Both the position numbers and the translations under genes were made by a program. DNA of 64,000 nucleotides from Aquamicrobium defluvii (GTDB lineage Bacteria > Pseudomonadota > Alphaproteobacteria > Rhizobiales > Rhizobiaceae): positions 21,873 through 85,872 of the forward strand of contig NZ_SNZF01000020.1 in the NCBI RefSeq assembly GCF_004363725.1, written 5' to 3'. Shown here piece after piece: positions 18,377 to 28,337 of this stretch. The stretch's first letter is position 1, and each line of letters begins with the position of its first letter. The notes beneath the pieces are model-generated. The model was not told where the DNA came from. It did not search any database and worked only from the letters and a program-made list of their open reading frames with translations.

Positions 18377-18578
18377 TTTTCTCACCATCCCCGATCACCG
18401 GCTTGTAGGCTACCAGCAGCGCCCAGCCGCAATAGAGGCCGATGGCACCGAACACCATTGCCCATATGGTTTCACCATTCGACAACTCGAACGCCGCCCA
18501 GGCGAAGGACAACGCCACGATGGCGATGCGCCGCCACAGCGGACGATAGAACGGATGGGCTGCATCCAGTATCTTCAT
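18369..18578 (-). CDS. small two-helix membrane protein inside the iol operon
   Basis: 69 residues with two hydrophobic helices ([15 protein letters not shown] and [20 protein letters not shown]) and a conserved-looking N-terminus ([17 protein letters not shown]). Its start overlaps the iolE stop (ATGA) and its end overlaps iolB, so it is translated as part of the operon. The tight coupling on both sides argues that it is real. Function unknown; an auxiliary role in inositol transport or membrane targeting is only a guess. Confidence 0.8.
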   Translation of the reverse strand: MKILDAAHPFYRPLWRRIAIVALSFAWAAFELSNGETIWAMVFGAIGLYCGWALLVAYKPVIGDGEKNG

Positions 18579-19483
18579 GCGGTCTCGCTCTGATCCAGTC
18601 CGGTGCGCCGCGCCATATCCTTCAGCGCCCGCAGCCCCATGCTCTGATAGGTGACGGGGTCGCGTACGGCGGAATCCTGCTCCGCCTCCACAACCACCCA
18701 GCCAGAGTAGCCGGCCCGCGCCGCCACTTCCAGTACAGGTTCGAAGGCGACGGCTCCTTCAGGGTCGCCCGGTACGGTGAACACGCCGCGCCGCACGCCT
18801 TCGAGGAAGCTCAGGCTTTCCTCCCGCACCGTGCGCATTACTTCGGGCCGCACGTTCTTGGCGTGGATATGGACCACCCGGTCCATATGGCGGGCAATGA
18901 TCGCCGCCGGATCGCCTCCGCCGAAGAAAGCATGGCCGGTGTCGAACAGCAGCCGGGTCGAAGGCCCGGTCGCCGCCATGAAGGCGTCGATCTCTTCCTC
19001 GGCTTCGACCACGGTGCCCATATGGTGATGATAGGCAAGGAGGATGCCTTGCGCCTCGCAGAACTTTGCCACCTCCTCCACCGCCGCGCCGAAGCGCCTC
19101 ATGGCCTCCGCATCGAGCTTCGGGCGGTCGTTGAGCGCGACACGATCGTTGCCGTGCACGGTGTTGGAACATTCGCAGGCGATGCAGATCGGCGAACCCA
19201 TGGCCTTGAGGAAGTCGAGCCATGGCTGGATGGAGCGCTTCTCCTCCTCCACCGGACGCTCCAGCAGCATCAGCGAATACCAGCCTGAGACGAAGCGCAG
19301 CCCGTGCTTCGCCAGAACGGCCTTCAATGCATCCGGCTCCCTCGGGAACTTGTGGCCGTTCTCGATGCCGTCGAAGCCGATCTCGCCGGCCTGCCGCAGG
19401 CAGGTTTCCAGCGAGATATGGGCGCCGATGGAATGGTCGTCGTCATTCGACCAGGCGATGGGATTGGTGCCGTAGAGGATCAT
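18575..19483 (-). CDS. iolE: myo-inosose-2 dehydratase
   Basis: 302-residue xylose-isomerase-like TIM-barrel enzyme that dehydrates scyllo-inosose (2-keto-myo-inositol) to a trihydroxycyclohexanedione. The assignment rests on [20 protein letters not shown], the metal-site segments [17 protein letters not shown] and [14 protein letters not shown], and the operon context. ATG at 19483 chosen; the upstream open frame inside iolD is a shadow. Twenty bases separate it from iolD. Confidence 0.92.
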   Translation of the reverse strand: MILYGTNPIAWSNDDDHSIGAHISLETCLRQAGEIGFDGIENGHKFPREPDALKAVLAKHGLRFVSGWYSLMLLERPVEEEKRSIQPWLDFLKAMGSPICIACECSNTVHGNDRVALNDRPKLDAEAMRRFGAAVEEVAKFCEAQGILLAYHHHMGTVVEAEEEIDAFMAATGPSTRLLFDTGHAFFGGGDPAAIIARHMDRVVHIHAKNVRPEVMRTVREESLSFLEGVRRGVFTVPGDPEGAVAFEPVLEVAARAGYSGWVVVEAEQDSAVRDPVTYQSMGLRALKDMARRTGLDQSETA

Positions 19484-19503
19484 GCGTGCGTTTCCAGAAG
19501 GGT

Positions 19504-21330
19504 TCAGTTCTCGTCGCGGCGGGCCAGCGCCGCCTCGTAGTCCTTGCGCGCGGCCCGCACCTGCGCTCTGCTCGACACTTCCGGCACCGCCACCTCCCAC
19601 CAATGGCCGCCGGCCTCGGTGCTCGGCATCGGATCGGTGTCGATGACAATGACATGGGTGCTGTCCGAAGCGCGGGCGCGGACCATGGCGGCCTCCAGTC
19701 CGGCGATGGAATCCGCCTTCCCGGCAGTCGCGCCCATGGAGGCGGCATGTGCCACGAAATCGATGCTGCTCGGCACCTCGTGGCGGGCGGTGTCGAGCAG
19801 ATTGTTGAAGCTCTCGCCGCCAGTCGCCCTTTGCAGCCTGTTGATGCAGGCGAAGCCGCGATTGTCGAGCACCACGACGATGAGCTTGCGGCCCAGCATC
19901 ACCGAGGTCGCCAGTTCGGAGTTCATCATCATGTAGGAGCCGTCACCGACCATGACGACGACCTCGCGGTCGGGATGCGCCATCTTCACGCCGAGCCCTC
20001 CGGCGATCTCGTAGCCCATGGTGGAGAAGCCGTATTCGAGATGGTAGCCGTTCGGCCGCGCCGCCTTCCACAGCTTGTGCAGCTCGCCCGGCAGTCCGCC
20101 GGCAGCGCAGACGACGACGGCATCGTCATCGAGCGAGCGCTGCACGGCACCGATCACCTGCGCATCCGAAGGCAACGCATTGCCTTCAGGCGCGGCTGTC
20201 GCCGTTGCAACCGCATCGAGCCAGCTTTCGCGCAGGCCGGCATCGGGCGCGGGTGCGCGGTGGCCGGCCAGCAGACGAGCGAGTTCCAAGATCGTCTCCC
20301 GCGCATCGCCCACCAGCGCCGTCGCGCCATGCTTGGCGGCGTCACAGGGCTCGACATTGACCGACAGGATGCGCCGCTCCGGATTGCGGAACAGCGCCCA
20401 GGAGCCGGTGGTGAAATCCTGAAAGCGGGTGCCGATGCCGATCACCAGATCGGCACCCTCGGCAATCGCATTGGCCGCCGACGAGCCGGTGACGCCGATG
20501 GAGCCGAAGTTCAGCTTGTTATCCCACGGCAGGGCCGATTTGCCGGCCTGCGTTTCGGCAACGGGAATGGAATGCGCCTCGGCAAACGCCTTGAGCGCTT
20601 CGCAGGCCCCGGAATAGTGGACGCCGCCGCCGGCGACGATCAGCGGCTTGCGCGCCGCCCGCACAAGCGCTGCCGCCCGTTCGAGTTCATCAGGATCGGG
20701 GCGCGGCCTGCGCCTGCGCCAGATGCGTTCCTCGAAGAAGGACAAGGGGCAATCGAATGCCTCGGCCTGCACGTCCTGACAGAAGGAGAGCGTCACCGGC
20801 CCGCAGCGGGCGGGATCGGTAAGCGTGGCCATGGCGCGCGGCAGGGCGGTGAGCAGATGGCGCGGGCTCATGATGCGGTCGAAATAGCGGCTGACCGGCC
20901 GGAAGCAGTCATTGGCCGAGACGGTGCCATCGTCGAAATCCTCGACCTGCTGCAACACCGGATCGGGCGCGCGGCTGGCGAACACATCGCCGGGGATGAG
21001 CAGTACCGGCAGCCGGTTGACATGGGCCAACGCGGCCGCCGTCACCATGTTGAGCGCGCCGGGGCCGATGGAGGTCGTCACCGCCATGGCCTGCCTGCGG
21101 TTCTTCGCCTTGGCGAAGGCGATGGCCGCATGGGCCATGCCCTGTTCGTTGTGGCCGCGCCAGGTCGGGAAAACCTCGCGCGCCTCATAAAGCGCCTCGC
21201 CGATGCCGGCCACATTGCCGTGGCCGAAGATCGCCCAGCAGCCCGGAATGAGGGGCTCGCCTTCCTCGTTCTTCTGTGCAGCGAGGTAGCGCACCATCGC
21301 CTGCGCCGCCGTGAGCCTGACCGTCTTCAT
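19504..21330 (-). CDS. iolD: trihydroxycyclohexane-1,2-dione hydrolase (ring-opening, TPP-dependent)
   Basis: 608-residue thiamine-diphosphate enzyme that opens the ring to 5-deoxyglucuronate. N-terminal PYR domain with [13 protein letters not shown], the central domain, and the C-terminal TPP domain with [15 protein letters not shown] are in the expected order. Start at 21330 ([12 protein letters not shown]) matches the family; the open frame further upstream lies within iolC. Coupled to iolC by an ATGA overlap. Confidence 0.94.
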   Translation of the reverse strand: MKTVRLTAAQAMVRYLAAQKNEEGEPLIPGCWAIFGHGNVAGIGEALYEAREVFPTWRGHNEQGMAHAAIAFAKAKNRRQAMAVTTSIGPGALNMVTAAALAHVNRLPVLLIPGDVFASRAPDPVLQQVEDFDDGTVSANDCFRPVSRYFDRIMSPRHLLTALPRAMATLTDPARCGPVTLSFCQDVQAEAFDCPLSFFEERIWRRRRPRPDPDELERAAALVRAARKPLIVAGGGVHYSGACEALKAFAEAHSIPVAETQAGKSALPWDNKLNFGSIGVTGSSAANAIAEGADLVIGIGTRFQDFTTGSWALFRNPERRILSVNVEPCDAAKHGATALVGDARETILELARLLAGHRAPAPDAGLRESWLDAVATATAAPEGNALPSDAQVIGAVQRSLDDDAVVVCAAGGLPGELHKLWKAARPNGYHLEYGFSTMGYEIAGGLGVKMAHPDREVVVMVGDGSYMMMNSELATSVMLGRKLIVVVLDNRGFACINRLQRATGGESFNNLLDTARHEVPSSIDFVAHAASMGATAGKADSIAGLEAAMVRARASDSTHVIVIDTDPMPSTEAGGHWWEVAVPEVSSRAQVRAARKDYEAALARRDEN

Positions 21331-23249
21331 GGCTTGCCTCTTGTCTGCCCTTCGCGTCTTGCATCGTCCCATGCCGCACACAGTTCGGCATAGGTGCCCG
21401 TCATCTCTTCCACCGCTTCCGCGTCGCCGATTTCGCCGGACAGCCACTTGCGCGCCGGGGCGGCGAAGATGGAACGGCCGACCGCGAAGCCCTTGACCAG
21501 ATCAAAGCGCGCGGCCTGCGCAAAGCTCGCCCGCAGATCCGCGATCTCCGCCTCCAGCCCGAGCACGACGATGCCGCGCGTGCAGGGATCGTTGCACTCG
21601 ATGGCGTCGCAGGCCAGCGCCCAGGCTTGCGGCGAGGTCATCGGCTCCAGCTTCCACCAGTCGGGGAAAACGCCGATGTCGTAGAAGCGCTGGACGACGC
21701 GCGCCGTGGTATCGTCCACCATCGGCGCGACCCTGGAGGGGATGATCTCCAGCAGGAACTCCAGCCCGTTGGCGCGCGCGGCATCGGCAAGTCGCGTCAC
21801 CGTCTCCTCCTGCGCCTGCTTCGTCGCCTCGTCGTCGTCGGGGTGATAGAAGCACAGTACCTTCACCACATGTTCCGCCGGCCATTCGGCAAGGGCGGAC
21901 CCGAGGTCCGGTCCAATCTCAAGTTCCAGCGGGCGCGAGCCCGGAGCCTCGACCGGGCGGCCGATCCACAGCCCCTGCCCGGCGGCGCGATGGAGCGCCT
22001 CCTGCCCTAGCCGTCCGTCGCACAATATGCCATAGCCGCCGCGCCCGCCCGCAACCTTGAGTGCCGCATCGAGGCAGAGTTGCTTGAAGATGCCAATGCG
22101 CTCATGTTCGACCCCCAGTTCGTCGGCCATGTCCTCCATCTGGCGTCGGTGATCGAAGGCGAAGACGCGCATCACCGGCCATTCGCCCTTGCGGTTGGTG
22201 GACCAGTGAATCTGCTCCAGTTCGCGGTCGTGGCGCAAGGCGGGATTTCGCACGCCGCGTTCGAGCAGGAAATTCAGTTCCTGCCAGCTCGGATAGGCCG
22301 GGGCACAGCCGTGGCGCGACACGGCAAGCGCCCCGCAGGCATTGGCGTATTTCAGCGCCACCGGCCAATCCTCGCCATCGAGCCAGCCCTTGAGCAGGCC
22401 GGACATGAAGCCGTCGCCCGCGCCAAGCACGTTGAACACCTCGATCGGGAAGCCGGGACCGGAGAGACCTTCATCGAGCGTTTCGGGTATGGTGCCCGTG
22501 AAAGCGGCTGCCCCCATCGGGCCGCGCTTGCACACCAGCACCGCATCGGTGATTTCGCGCACCTTGCGCAGGGCGGATATCGTGTCGGTGCTGCCGCCGG
22601 CAATGTGGAATTCCTCCTCGGTGCCGACGATCAGGTCGAACAGGGCCAGCGTCGATTGCAGCCTGGCGGTCACCTTATCCGATGCGATGAAGCGGTTCTC
22701 ACCGTCACCATGGCCGGAAAGCCCCCACAGGTTCGGACGATAGTCGATGTCGAGAGCTGTCCGCGCGCCGCTTTCGCGGGCAAGGCGCAGGGCCTTCAGC
22801 ACCGCCGCCTCGGTGCGCGGATGAGACAGATGCGTTCCCGTCGCCACCACGCAGCGTGTCTCGGCGATGAAGCCCGGATCGATATCGTCTTGCGACAGCG
22901 CCATGTCGGCACAGTTCTCGCGATAGAAGATCAGCGGGAACTGGTGCCGGTCACGGATGCCCAGAAGCACCAAAGCCGTCAGGCGCTCCGGGTCGGTCGC
23001 CACGCCGCGCACGTCCACGCCCTCGGCGGCAAGCTGTTCGCGGATGAAGCGGCCCATATGCTCGTCGCCCACCCGGGTGATCAGGGCGGAGCGCAGGCCG
23101 AGCCTCGCGGTGCCGACCGCCATGTTGGCGGGCGAGCCGCCGACATATTTGTTGAAGGAGCGCATGTCCTCCAGCCGTCCGCCGACCTGCGCGCCGTAGA
23201 GATCGACCGAGGACCGGCCGATGGTGATGACATCGAGCTTTTTCGTCAT
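21327..23249 (-). CDS. iolC: 5-dehydro-2-deoxygluconokinase fused to a DUF2090 aldolase-like domain
   Basis: 640-residue fusion. Residues 1-330 are a PfkB sugar kinase ([15 protein letters not shown] near the N-terminus, [13 protein letters not shown] at the active site) that phosphorylates 2-deoxy-5-keto-gluconate. Residues about 345-640 are the DUF2090 TIM-barrel domain ([20 protein letters not shown] ... [15 protein letters not shown]), related to LacD/IolJ-type aldolases, which may cleave the product to dihydroxyacetone phosphate and malonic semialdehyde. No separate iolJ is present here. Start at 23249; ATGA overlaps at both ends. Confidence 0.93.
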   Translation of the reverse strand: MTKKLDVITIGRSSVDLYGAQVGGRLEDMRSFNKYVGGSPANMAVGTARLGLRSALITRVGDEHMGRFIREQLAAEGVDVRGVATDPERLTALVLLGIRDRHQFPLIFYRENCADMALSQDDIDPGFIAETRCVVATGTHLSHPRTEAAVLKALRLARESGARTALDIDYRPNLWGLSGHGDGENRFIASDKVTARLQSTLALFDLIVGTEEEFHIAGGSTDTISALRKVREITDAVLVCKRGPMGAAAFTGTIPETLDEGLSGPGFPIEVFNVLGAGDGFMSGLLKGWLDGEDWPVALKYANACGALAVSRHGCAPAYPSWQELNFLLERGVRNPALRHDRELEQIHWSTNRKGEWPVMRVFAFDHRRQMEDMADELGVEHERIGIFKQLCLDAALKVAGGRGGYGILCDGRLGQEALHRAAGQGLWIGRPVEAPGSRPLELEIGPDLGSALAEWPAEHVVKVLCFYHPDDDEATKQAQEETVTRLADAARANGLEFLLEIIPSRVAPMVDDTTARVVQRFYDIGVFPDWWKLEPMTSPQAWALACDAIECNDPCTRGIVVLGLEAEIADLRASFAQAARFDLVKGFAVGRSIFAAPARKWLSGEIGDAEAVEEMTGTYAELCAAWDDARREGQTRGKP

Positions 23250-24025
23250 ACCGTGCCGCCCAGCGAGCCCTCCAGTTCGGCCAGTTCCTGGCCGCCGGCC
23301 ATCATGTCCTGAAGCTCTTCCGGCTTCACCTCGCCGCGCAGCGCCGTGCCCAGCGTGCGCCCGCGATTGAGCACCGTGAAACGGTCGCCCACCGCCAGCG
23401 CGTGGCGCACATTGTGGGTGATGAAGACGACGCCGATGCCCTTGGCCCGAACCCTGGCGATGGTCGACAGCACATTGGCCGTCTGGCGCACGCCGAGCGC
23501 CGAGGTCGGCTCGTCGAGGATCAGCACCTTGGCGCCGAAATAGACGGCACGCGCGATGGCCACGGTCTGGCGCTCGCCGCCCGACAGCGTGCCCACCGCC
23601 TGGTCCGGCTCGCGCAGGTTGATGCCCATCTTGCGCATCTCTTCCATGGTGACGGCGTTCGCTTTCTGGAAGTCGAAGAAGCGCAGCGGCCCGATTTTCC
23701 GGATCGGCTCGCGGCCCATCCAGAAATTGCGTGTCACCGACATCAGCGGGATCATGGCGAGATCCTGATAGACAGTGGCGATGCCCGCCTGCATGGCATC
23801 GCGCGGGCTGGCGAAGGCGACCTCCCTGCCCTCGACGAGGATGCGCCCGCGCGTCGGCTTGTGGACGCCCGACATGGTCTTGATGAAGGTGGATTTGCCG
23901 GCGCCATTGTCGCCCAGCAGGCAATGGCATTCGCCGGGCAGCACCGAGATCGACACGCCGTTCAGTGCGATCACCGGTCCGAAGTGCTTCTCGATATCGA
24001 CGAGTTCGATGAGCGGATTTGTCAT
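23246..24025 (-). CDS. sugar/inositol ABC transporter ATP-binding protein
   Basis: 259-residue single ATPase domain of a CUT2-type importer: Walker [10 protein letters not shown], signature LSGGERQ, Walker B VLILDEPT and the switch histidine ITHN. Inositol or ribose ATPases often have two fused domains of about 500 residues; this one is the short single-domain (FrcA-like) form. It lies one base after the permease gene and overlaps iolC, so it almost surely energises inositol uptake. Confidence 0.88.
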   Translation of the reverse strand: MTNPLIELVDIEKHFGPVIALNGVSISVLPGECHCLLGDNGAGKSTFIKTMSGVHKPTRGRILVEGREVAFASPRDAMQAGIATVYQDLAMIPLMSVTRNFWMGREPIRKIGPLRFFDFQKANAVTMEEMRKMGINLREPDQAVGTLSGGERQTVAIARAVYFGAKVLILDEPTSALGVRQTANVLSTIARVRAKGIGVVFITHNVRHALAVGDRFTVLNRGRTLGTALRGEVKPEELQDMMAGGQELAELEGSLGGTV

Positions 24026-24026
24026 C

Positions 24027-25178
24027 TCAGCGCTCCCCCGTGATCATGCGGCGGATATAGGTGTTGAGGATGACGGCCATCAAAAGGATGGCGCCGAGGA
24101 AGACGCGGAACAGCGAGCTTTCCACCCCGGCGAAGAACAGCCCTTGCTGGACGACGCCGAAGATCAGCGCGCCAAGGGCGGCCCCGATCACCGAGCCGTA
24201 GCCGCCGGTGAGCAGCGCACCGCCGATCACCACCGAGATGATCGCCTCGAACTCCTTGAGCAGGCCGCGATCGGCCGCGGCCGAGCCGAACTCCATCACC
24301 TGGCAGGTGGCGAAGACGGTGGCGCAGAAGGCGGAGAACATGAACATCAGGATCTTCACCCGGTCGACCGGAACGCCGACATAGCGGGCCGCCTGCGCAT
24401 CGCCCCCGGAAGCGAAGATCCAGTTGCCGAACCGGGTGCGGGTGAGCAGGATGTGGCCGAAGGCAACCAGCACAAGCGCCCAGACGATGAGGATCGGGAT
24501 ACCGTCCACCACAGGCTGCCCGGCGCGCGGCCCGGCCACGAATTTGCCGATCAGGCCGATGTCGGCCAGCCACACGAACAGCCAGCCCAGTACCTTGCCG
24601 CCGAACAGCCAGGCCAGCGGATCGCCCGCCGCGACTTCTCGCACGCCGCCGATGATGGTCTGGCGCGTGGTGGAGATGGAAATGAAGATGGTGAGCCCGC
24701 GCAATATGTAGAGGAAGGCAAGCGTGACGATGAAGGATGGCAGGCCGGTCCGGATGACAAGGTAGCCGTTCAGCGCGCCGATCGCGAGCGCGATGGCGAA
24801 AGCGACGAGGATCGCGAACCAGACCGGATATTGCCACGTCACCGACAACAGCGCGATGATGATGCCCGAAAAACCGATCATCGAGCCGACCGACAGATCG
24901 AATTCGCCGGCAATCATCAAAAGGCAGGCGCCGACCGCGATGACGGCGAACTGCGCCGCCACCACGCCCCAGTTCATCACGCCTTCAGGCGCGAACATGC
25001 CGCTGTTGCGGGCAATGGCGAAGAAGAAGACGAAGACGAGGATCGTGCCGCATATGGCCCCCAGTTCGGGCCGGATCAGTGCCCTGCGCAGCGGAGAGAT
25101 CGGCCTGACGCGCTCGTCTGCGACGATCCCGGTCCCACCAGTGGCACTGGGTTTGTTTCGAGGGGCTTGTTCGGTCAT
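24027..25178 (-). CDS. sugar/inositol ABC transporter permease
   Basis: 383-residue RbsC-like inner-membrane permease with about ten hydrophobic segments (for example [19 protein letters not shown] and AICSIG-like helices after [20 protein letters not shown], the family hallmark). A charged N-terminal tail of about 40 residues precedes the first helix. It lies between the binding-protein gene and the ATPase gene, inside the iol operon. Probable substrate myo-inositol. Confidence 0.88.
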   Translation of the reverse strand: MTEQAPRNKPSATGGTGIVADERVRPISPLRRALIRPELGAICGTILVFVFFFAIARNSGMFAPEGVMNWGVVAAQFAVIAVGACLLMIAGEFDLSVGSMIGFSGIIIALLSVTWQYPVWFAILVAFAIALAIGALNGYLVIRTGLPSFIVTLAFLYILRGLTIFISISTTRQTIIGGVREVAAGDPLAWLFGGKVLGWLFVWLADIGLIGKFVAGPRAGQPVVDGIPILIVWALVLVAFGHILLTRTRFGNWIFASGGDAQAARYVGVPVDRVKILMFMFSAFCATVFATCQVMEFGSAAADRGLLKEFEAIISVVIGGALLTGGYGSVIGAALGALIFGVVQQGLFFAGVESSLFRVFLGAILLMAVILNTYIRRMITGER

Positions 25179-25256
25179 GCCGACCTCCGGAAATGGCCGC
25201 GCGAACCCGACGCCGGACAGGGCGCAGGCCGGGCTGCTTCAGAACAGGGATTGAGC

Positions 25257-25292
25257 ATGCGGGCGCCGGGACCTTGCCGCAGGCGCCCGCAT
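25257..25292 (-). terminator. strong stem-loop between binding-protein and permease genes
   Basis: An 11-base perfect inverted repeat (ATGCGGGCGCC / GGCGCCCGCAT) with a 14-base loop sits in the 120-base gap after the binding-protein stop. No T-run follows. Such intercistronic hairpins usually protect the upstream transcript or partly terminate it, giving more binding protein than membrane components. Confidence 0.6.
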
Positions 25293-25298
25293 CACAGG

Positions 25299-26243
25299 TC
25301 AGCGATATTCGCCGGCCAGTTTCTCGACGAGTTCAATATTGTCCTTGGTGATGAAGCCCGGACCTGAATTGATCGAATTGCCCGGAACGACGCCGTAACG
25401 GGCGAGATTGGTCAGGATCACCACCGGCAGATAGCCTTGCAGGAACGGCTGCTGATCGATGGCGAAATTGATGGTGCCGTCCTTGATGGCAGCCGAAATC
25501 TCGCTCGACAGATCGAAGGTGGCAAAGTGGATGGTGCCCGCCTTGCCGCTTTCCTGCAACGCGGCAATCGTGGGATGGGCCGAATTGGGGCCCAGCGTCA
25601 GGATGCCGTTGGTGTCGGGATTGCTCTGGAGATAGGCCAGCACCTTGGACTTGACCTCGGCCGGATCGAGGCCGGAATCGATCATCTGCGAGCCGAGTTC
25701 CACGCCAAGCGCCTCGGCATAGCCCTGGCAGCGCTCCACCGAGGCCGGATTGGTGATGTAGTGGTTGACGCAGACGAATTTGGTGACGCCCGCAGCCTTG
25801 GCCTTTTCGCCTGCACCGTGACCAGCGGCTTTCTCCGGCTGGCCGACATGCAGGAGAGCGCCGATCTGCTTCGACTGCTCTTCGGTGCCGGAATTGATGG
25901 TGATGACCGGAATGCCCTTGGCCACCGCATTGGAGAGCGGGCCGGACAGCACGTCATAATCGGCGATGGTCGAAATGATGCCGTTCGGATTGGAAGCCGC
26001 CGCCTGCTCGATGATGCGGCCCATGTCGGCCAGATCGCCGGTTGGCGGATTGCGGTATTCGACCGTCACATCCATCTGCTTGCCGGCAAGCGTGATGGCG
26101 TTCTTGATGGTATTCCACCAGCTGTCGCTGTCCGGCGCATGACTGACCAGAACGAAGCGCTCACCCTCGGCATGAGCCGGCGTGGAAAGACCCGCAAAAA
26201 CAGCGGAAACCGCCGCCGCGAGTGCAAGAAACGTCCTTCTCAT
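25299..26243 (-). CDS. periplasmic sugar/inositol-binding protein
   Basis: 314-residue type I periplasmic-binding protein (Peripla_BP_4). Signal peptide FLALAAAVSAVFAGLSTPAHA; then RFVLVSHAPDSDSWWNTIKNA, typical of the ribose/inositol group. Hinge-region residues PNSAHPTIAALQESG follow. First gene of the importer-iolCDEB operon, separated from the permease gene by a stem-loop. A motif shared with the regulator's promoter lies about 95 bases upstream. Confidence 0.88.
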   Translation of the reverse strand: MRRTFLALAAAVSAVFAGLSTPAHAEGERFVLVSHAPDSDSWWNTIKNAITLAGKQMDVTVEYRNPPTGDLADMGRIIEQAAASNPNGIISTIADYDVLSGPLSNAVAKGIPVITINSGTEEQSKQIGALLHVGQPEKAAGHGAGEKAKAAGVTKFVCVNHYITNPASVERCQGYAEALGVELGSQMIDSGLDPAEVKSKVLAYLQSNPDTNGILTLGPNSAHPTIAALQESGKAGTIHFATFDLSSEISAAIKDGTINFAIDQQPFLQGYLPVVILTNLARYGVVPGNSINSGPGFITKDNIELVEKLAGEYR

Positions 26244-26339
26244 TGAAACCTCCCCGTTTCGTCCGCATGCCGGCGTCCTCCTCCGGAAACCGTCACATGC
26301 ACAGCAATCCCGGACGATCCGGGATCGTAAATGACATAA

Positions 26340-26355
26340 TTATTCTATTTTCTTC
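26340..26355. promoter_or_regulatory. putative regulator site upstream of the inositol importer
   Basis: TTATTCTATTTTCTTC matches a 16-base stretch at 27249-27264 at 13 positions. It lies in the AT-rich spacer between the regulator's 3' end and the binding-protein gene. I infer it to be a binding site of the RpiR-type regulator. Confidence 0.45.
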
Positions 26356-26367
26356 AAAAAGCAACAT

Positions 26368-27204
26368 TCATTTTCCATTTTTATGCCGGCGACGATGCGC
26401 GCCTACAGCAACGGACACCGCCATGGCCAGCGTCAGCGCGGCCGAGAGAGAGCGGAAGGCGCCGACATCGATCTCCGGCACGAACAGCCTGACCGCATCG
26501 AGCCTGGCCAGCGGGCTGGTCGGCAAATCGGTCAGGGCCACGATTCCGACGCCCCGCCGCTCCGCCTCCTCGGCCAGTTCGACCGTATCGGACGCATAGG
26601 GCGCGAAGCTGATGGCGATCATGGCGTCGCCCCGCGCCAGCAGATGATCGAGTTTCAGATTGCCGACACCGCTGTGCAGAATGGCCGGAATGCCCATCTT
26701 CTCGAAGGAGTATGCGAGATATGAGGCAACCGGGAATGCGCGACGGTTGCCGACCAGATGGATGGTGCGCGCCTGCGCCAGGATGGCCACAGCTTCGTCG
26801 AGCAGAGCTGCATCGACGGTGCGGGCAAGGTTCTCGATGGAATTGCGGCCGGCCTCGGCAAATTCCGCCAGAAGCGCGGCCGGTGTGTCATTGCCGCTAT
26901 CGCGCAGCTTGGTCAGGCGCGTCGCGTAGTTCGGCCATTTCTGGGTGTACTCCTCGCGAAACAGCTTCTGCATGTGCGAGAAACCGGAGAAACCGAGTTC
27001 CTGACAAAAGCGCATGAAGGCCGAGGGCGGCACATCTGCCGCTTCCGCAAGCTCCGCAACTGTCGACACCGCCACCTTGTCGGGATGGGCCGCAACGTAG
27101 TCGGCACATTGGCGCAGCCGCTTGGGCAGGCCGTGGCCGTCGTGCCTCAGCCTTTCATAGAAGGCTTCGACCGTGTGCGGCGCGCCTGCATCGTCGTGGT
27201 CCAT
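26368..27204 (-). CDS. iolR: RpiR-family transcriptional regulator of inositol catabolism
   Basis: 278 residues from the ATG at 27204, preceded by AAGGAG. N-terminal HTH_6 domain (YVAAHPDKVAVSTVAELAEA, PPSAFMRFCQELGF) and C-terminal SIS sugar-phosphate-binding domain (TIHLVGNRRAFPVASYLAY). In rhizobia the RpiR-type IolR represses iol genes until an inositol intermediate binds. Here it sits between the importer operon and the divergent iolG operon, with a shared sequence motif in both control regions. The role is inferred from family and place. Confidence 0.85.
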   Translation of the reverse strand: MDHDDAGAPHTVEAFYERLRHDGHGLPKRLRQCADYVAAHPDKVAVSTVAELAEAADVPPSAFMRFCQELGFSGFSHMQKLFREEYTQKWPNYATRLTKLRDSGNDTPAALLAEFAEAGRNSIENLARTVDAALLDEAVAILAQARTIHLVGNRRAFPVASYLAYSFEKMGIPAILHSGVGNLKLDHLLARGDAMIAISFAPYASDTVELAEEAERRGVGIVALTDLPTSPLARLDAVRLFVPEIDVGAFRSLSAALTLAMAVSVAVGAHRRRHKNGK

Positions 27205-27241
27205 CGCTTGCTCCTTGACACGATCCATGTTCCGTGATTTT

Positions 27242-27264
27242 GGAATTTTTATTCTAATTTACTC
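27242..27264. promoter_or_regulatory. putative IolR operator between iolR and iolG
   Basis: GGAA-N6-TTCT at 27242-27255 closely resembles the GGAA-N6-TTCC consensus I recall for Sinorhizobium IolR. TTATTCTAATTTACTC (27249-27264) repeats the motif in front of the importer gene. It could serve both the divergent iolR and iolG promoters. Confidence 0.5.
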
Positions 27265-27326
27265 AGGCGGGCAATGCCGGAGCGGTTTGCATAAATCCGG
27301 TGGCGTCCGATTTGTCGAGGACCGAC

Positions 27327-28337
27327 ATGACGATCAGTTTCGCTCTTCTGGGCGCCGGGCGCATCGGCAAGGTGCATGCGCGGGCCATTGCATCGAACCA
27401 CGACGCCAGACTGGCGGCGATCTCCGATCCGGTCGCGCAGGCCGCCAGCGCGCTCGGGCAACGCTATGGCGCGCCGGTGCGCTCCATCGACGAGATTGCC
27501 GCCGACAAGGGCATCGACGCGGTGGTGATCTGCACGCCGACCGATACCCATGCCGACCTGATCGAACTTTTTGCCCACGCCGGCAAGGCGATCTTCTGCG
27601 AAAAGCCGGTCGATCTTTCCGTGGCGCGGGTGCGGGCCTGCCTGAAGACGGTAGAAGAAACCGGCGCCAGGCTGATGGTCGGCTTCAACCGCCGCTTCGA
27701 CCCGCATTTCCGCGCCGTGCGGCAGGCGATCGACGAGGGCCGCATCGGCAAGGTCGAGATGGTGCAGATCGTCTCGCGCGATCCCGGCCCGCCGCCGCCG
27801 GCCTATATCGCCTCGTCGGGCGGCATCTTCCGCGACATGACAATCCATGATTTCGACATGGCCCGCTTCCTGCTCGGCGAGGAAATCGAGACCGTATTTG
27901 CTGCGGCCTCGGTGCTGATCGACCCGGAAATCGGCCGTCTGGGCGACCATGACAGCGCATCGGTGGTGCTCACGACTGCCTCGGGGCGTCAGTGCTCCAT
28001 CTCCAACTCGCGCCGCGCCAGCTATGGCTACGACCAGCGCATCGAGGTCCATGGCTCGCTGGGCGCGGTTTCGGCGCAGAACCAGCGCCCGGTTTCAGTC
28101 GAACTGGCCACCGCCGACGGCTATCGTCTGCCGCCGCTGCACGATTTCTTCATGACCCGCTACACGGAAGCCTATGCGGCCGAAATCTCCGCCTTCATCA
28201 CAACGATCCGGGACGGCAAGGCGCCTTCGCCATCGGGTTCAGACGGGCTGGCGGCGCTGCTTCTGGCCGAAGCAGCGCTGAAATCCGTGCAGGAAGGCTG
28301 CGCAGTGCGGGTGACTGAAGCAGGCGGCAACGCATGA
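27327..28337 (+). CDS. iolG: inositol 2-dehydrogenase
   Basis: 336-residue Gfo/Idh/MocA enzyme oxidising myo-inositol to scyllo-inosose with NAD+. Rossmann motif GAGRIGKVHARA, the EKPVDLS motif with its catalytic lysine, and FNRRFDPHF are present. ATG at 27327 has GAGG upstream; the open frame nine codons earlier lacks a site. Overlaps the next gene by four bases. Confidence 0.92.
   Translation: MTISFALLGAGRIGKVHARAIASNHDARLAAISDPVAQAASALGQRYGAPVRSIDEIAADKGIDAVVICTPTDTHADLIELFAHAGKAIFCEKPVDLSVARVRACLKTVEETGARLMVGFNRRFDPHFRAVRQAIDEGRIGKVEMVQIVSRDPGPPPPAYIASSGGIFRDMTIHDFDMARFLLGEEIETVFAAASVLIDPEIGRLGDHDSASVVLTTASGRQCSISNSRRASYGYDQRIEVHGSLGAVSAQNQRPVSVELATADGYRLPPLHDFFMTRYTEAYAAEISAFITTIRDGKAPSPSGSDGLAALLLAEAALKSVQEGCAVRVTEAGGNA

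Noticed and set aside
23250..23930. An N-terminal extension of the IolC frame
   Set aside because: It overlaps the ABC ATPase gene out of frame, and the MTKKLD start fits the PfkB family.
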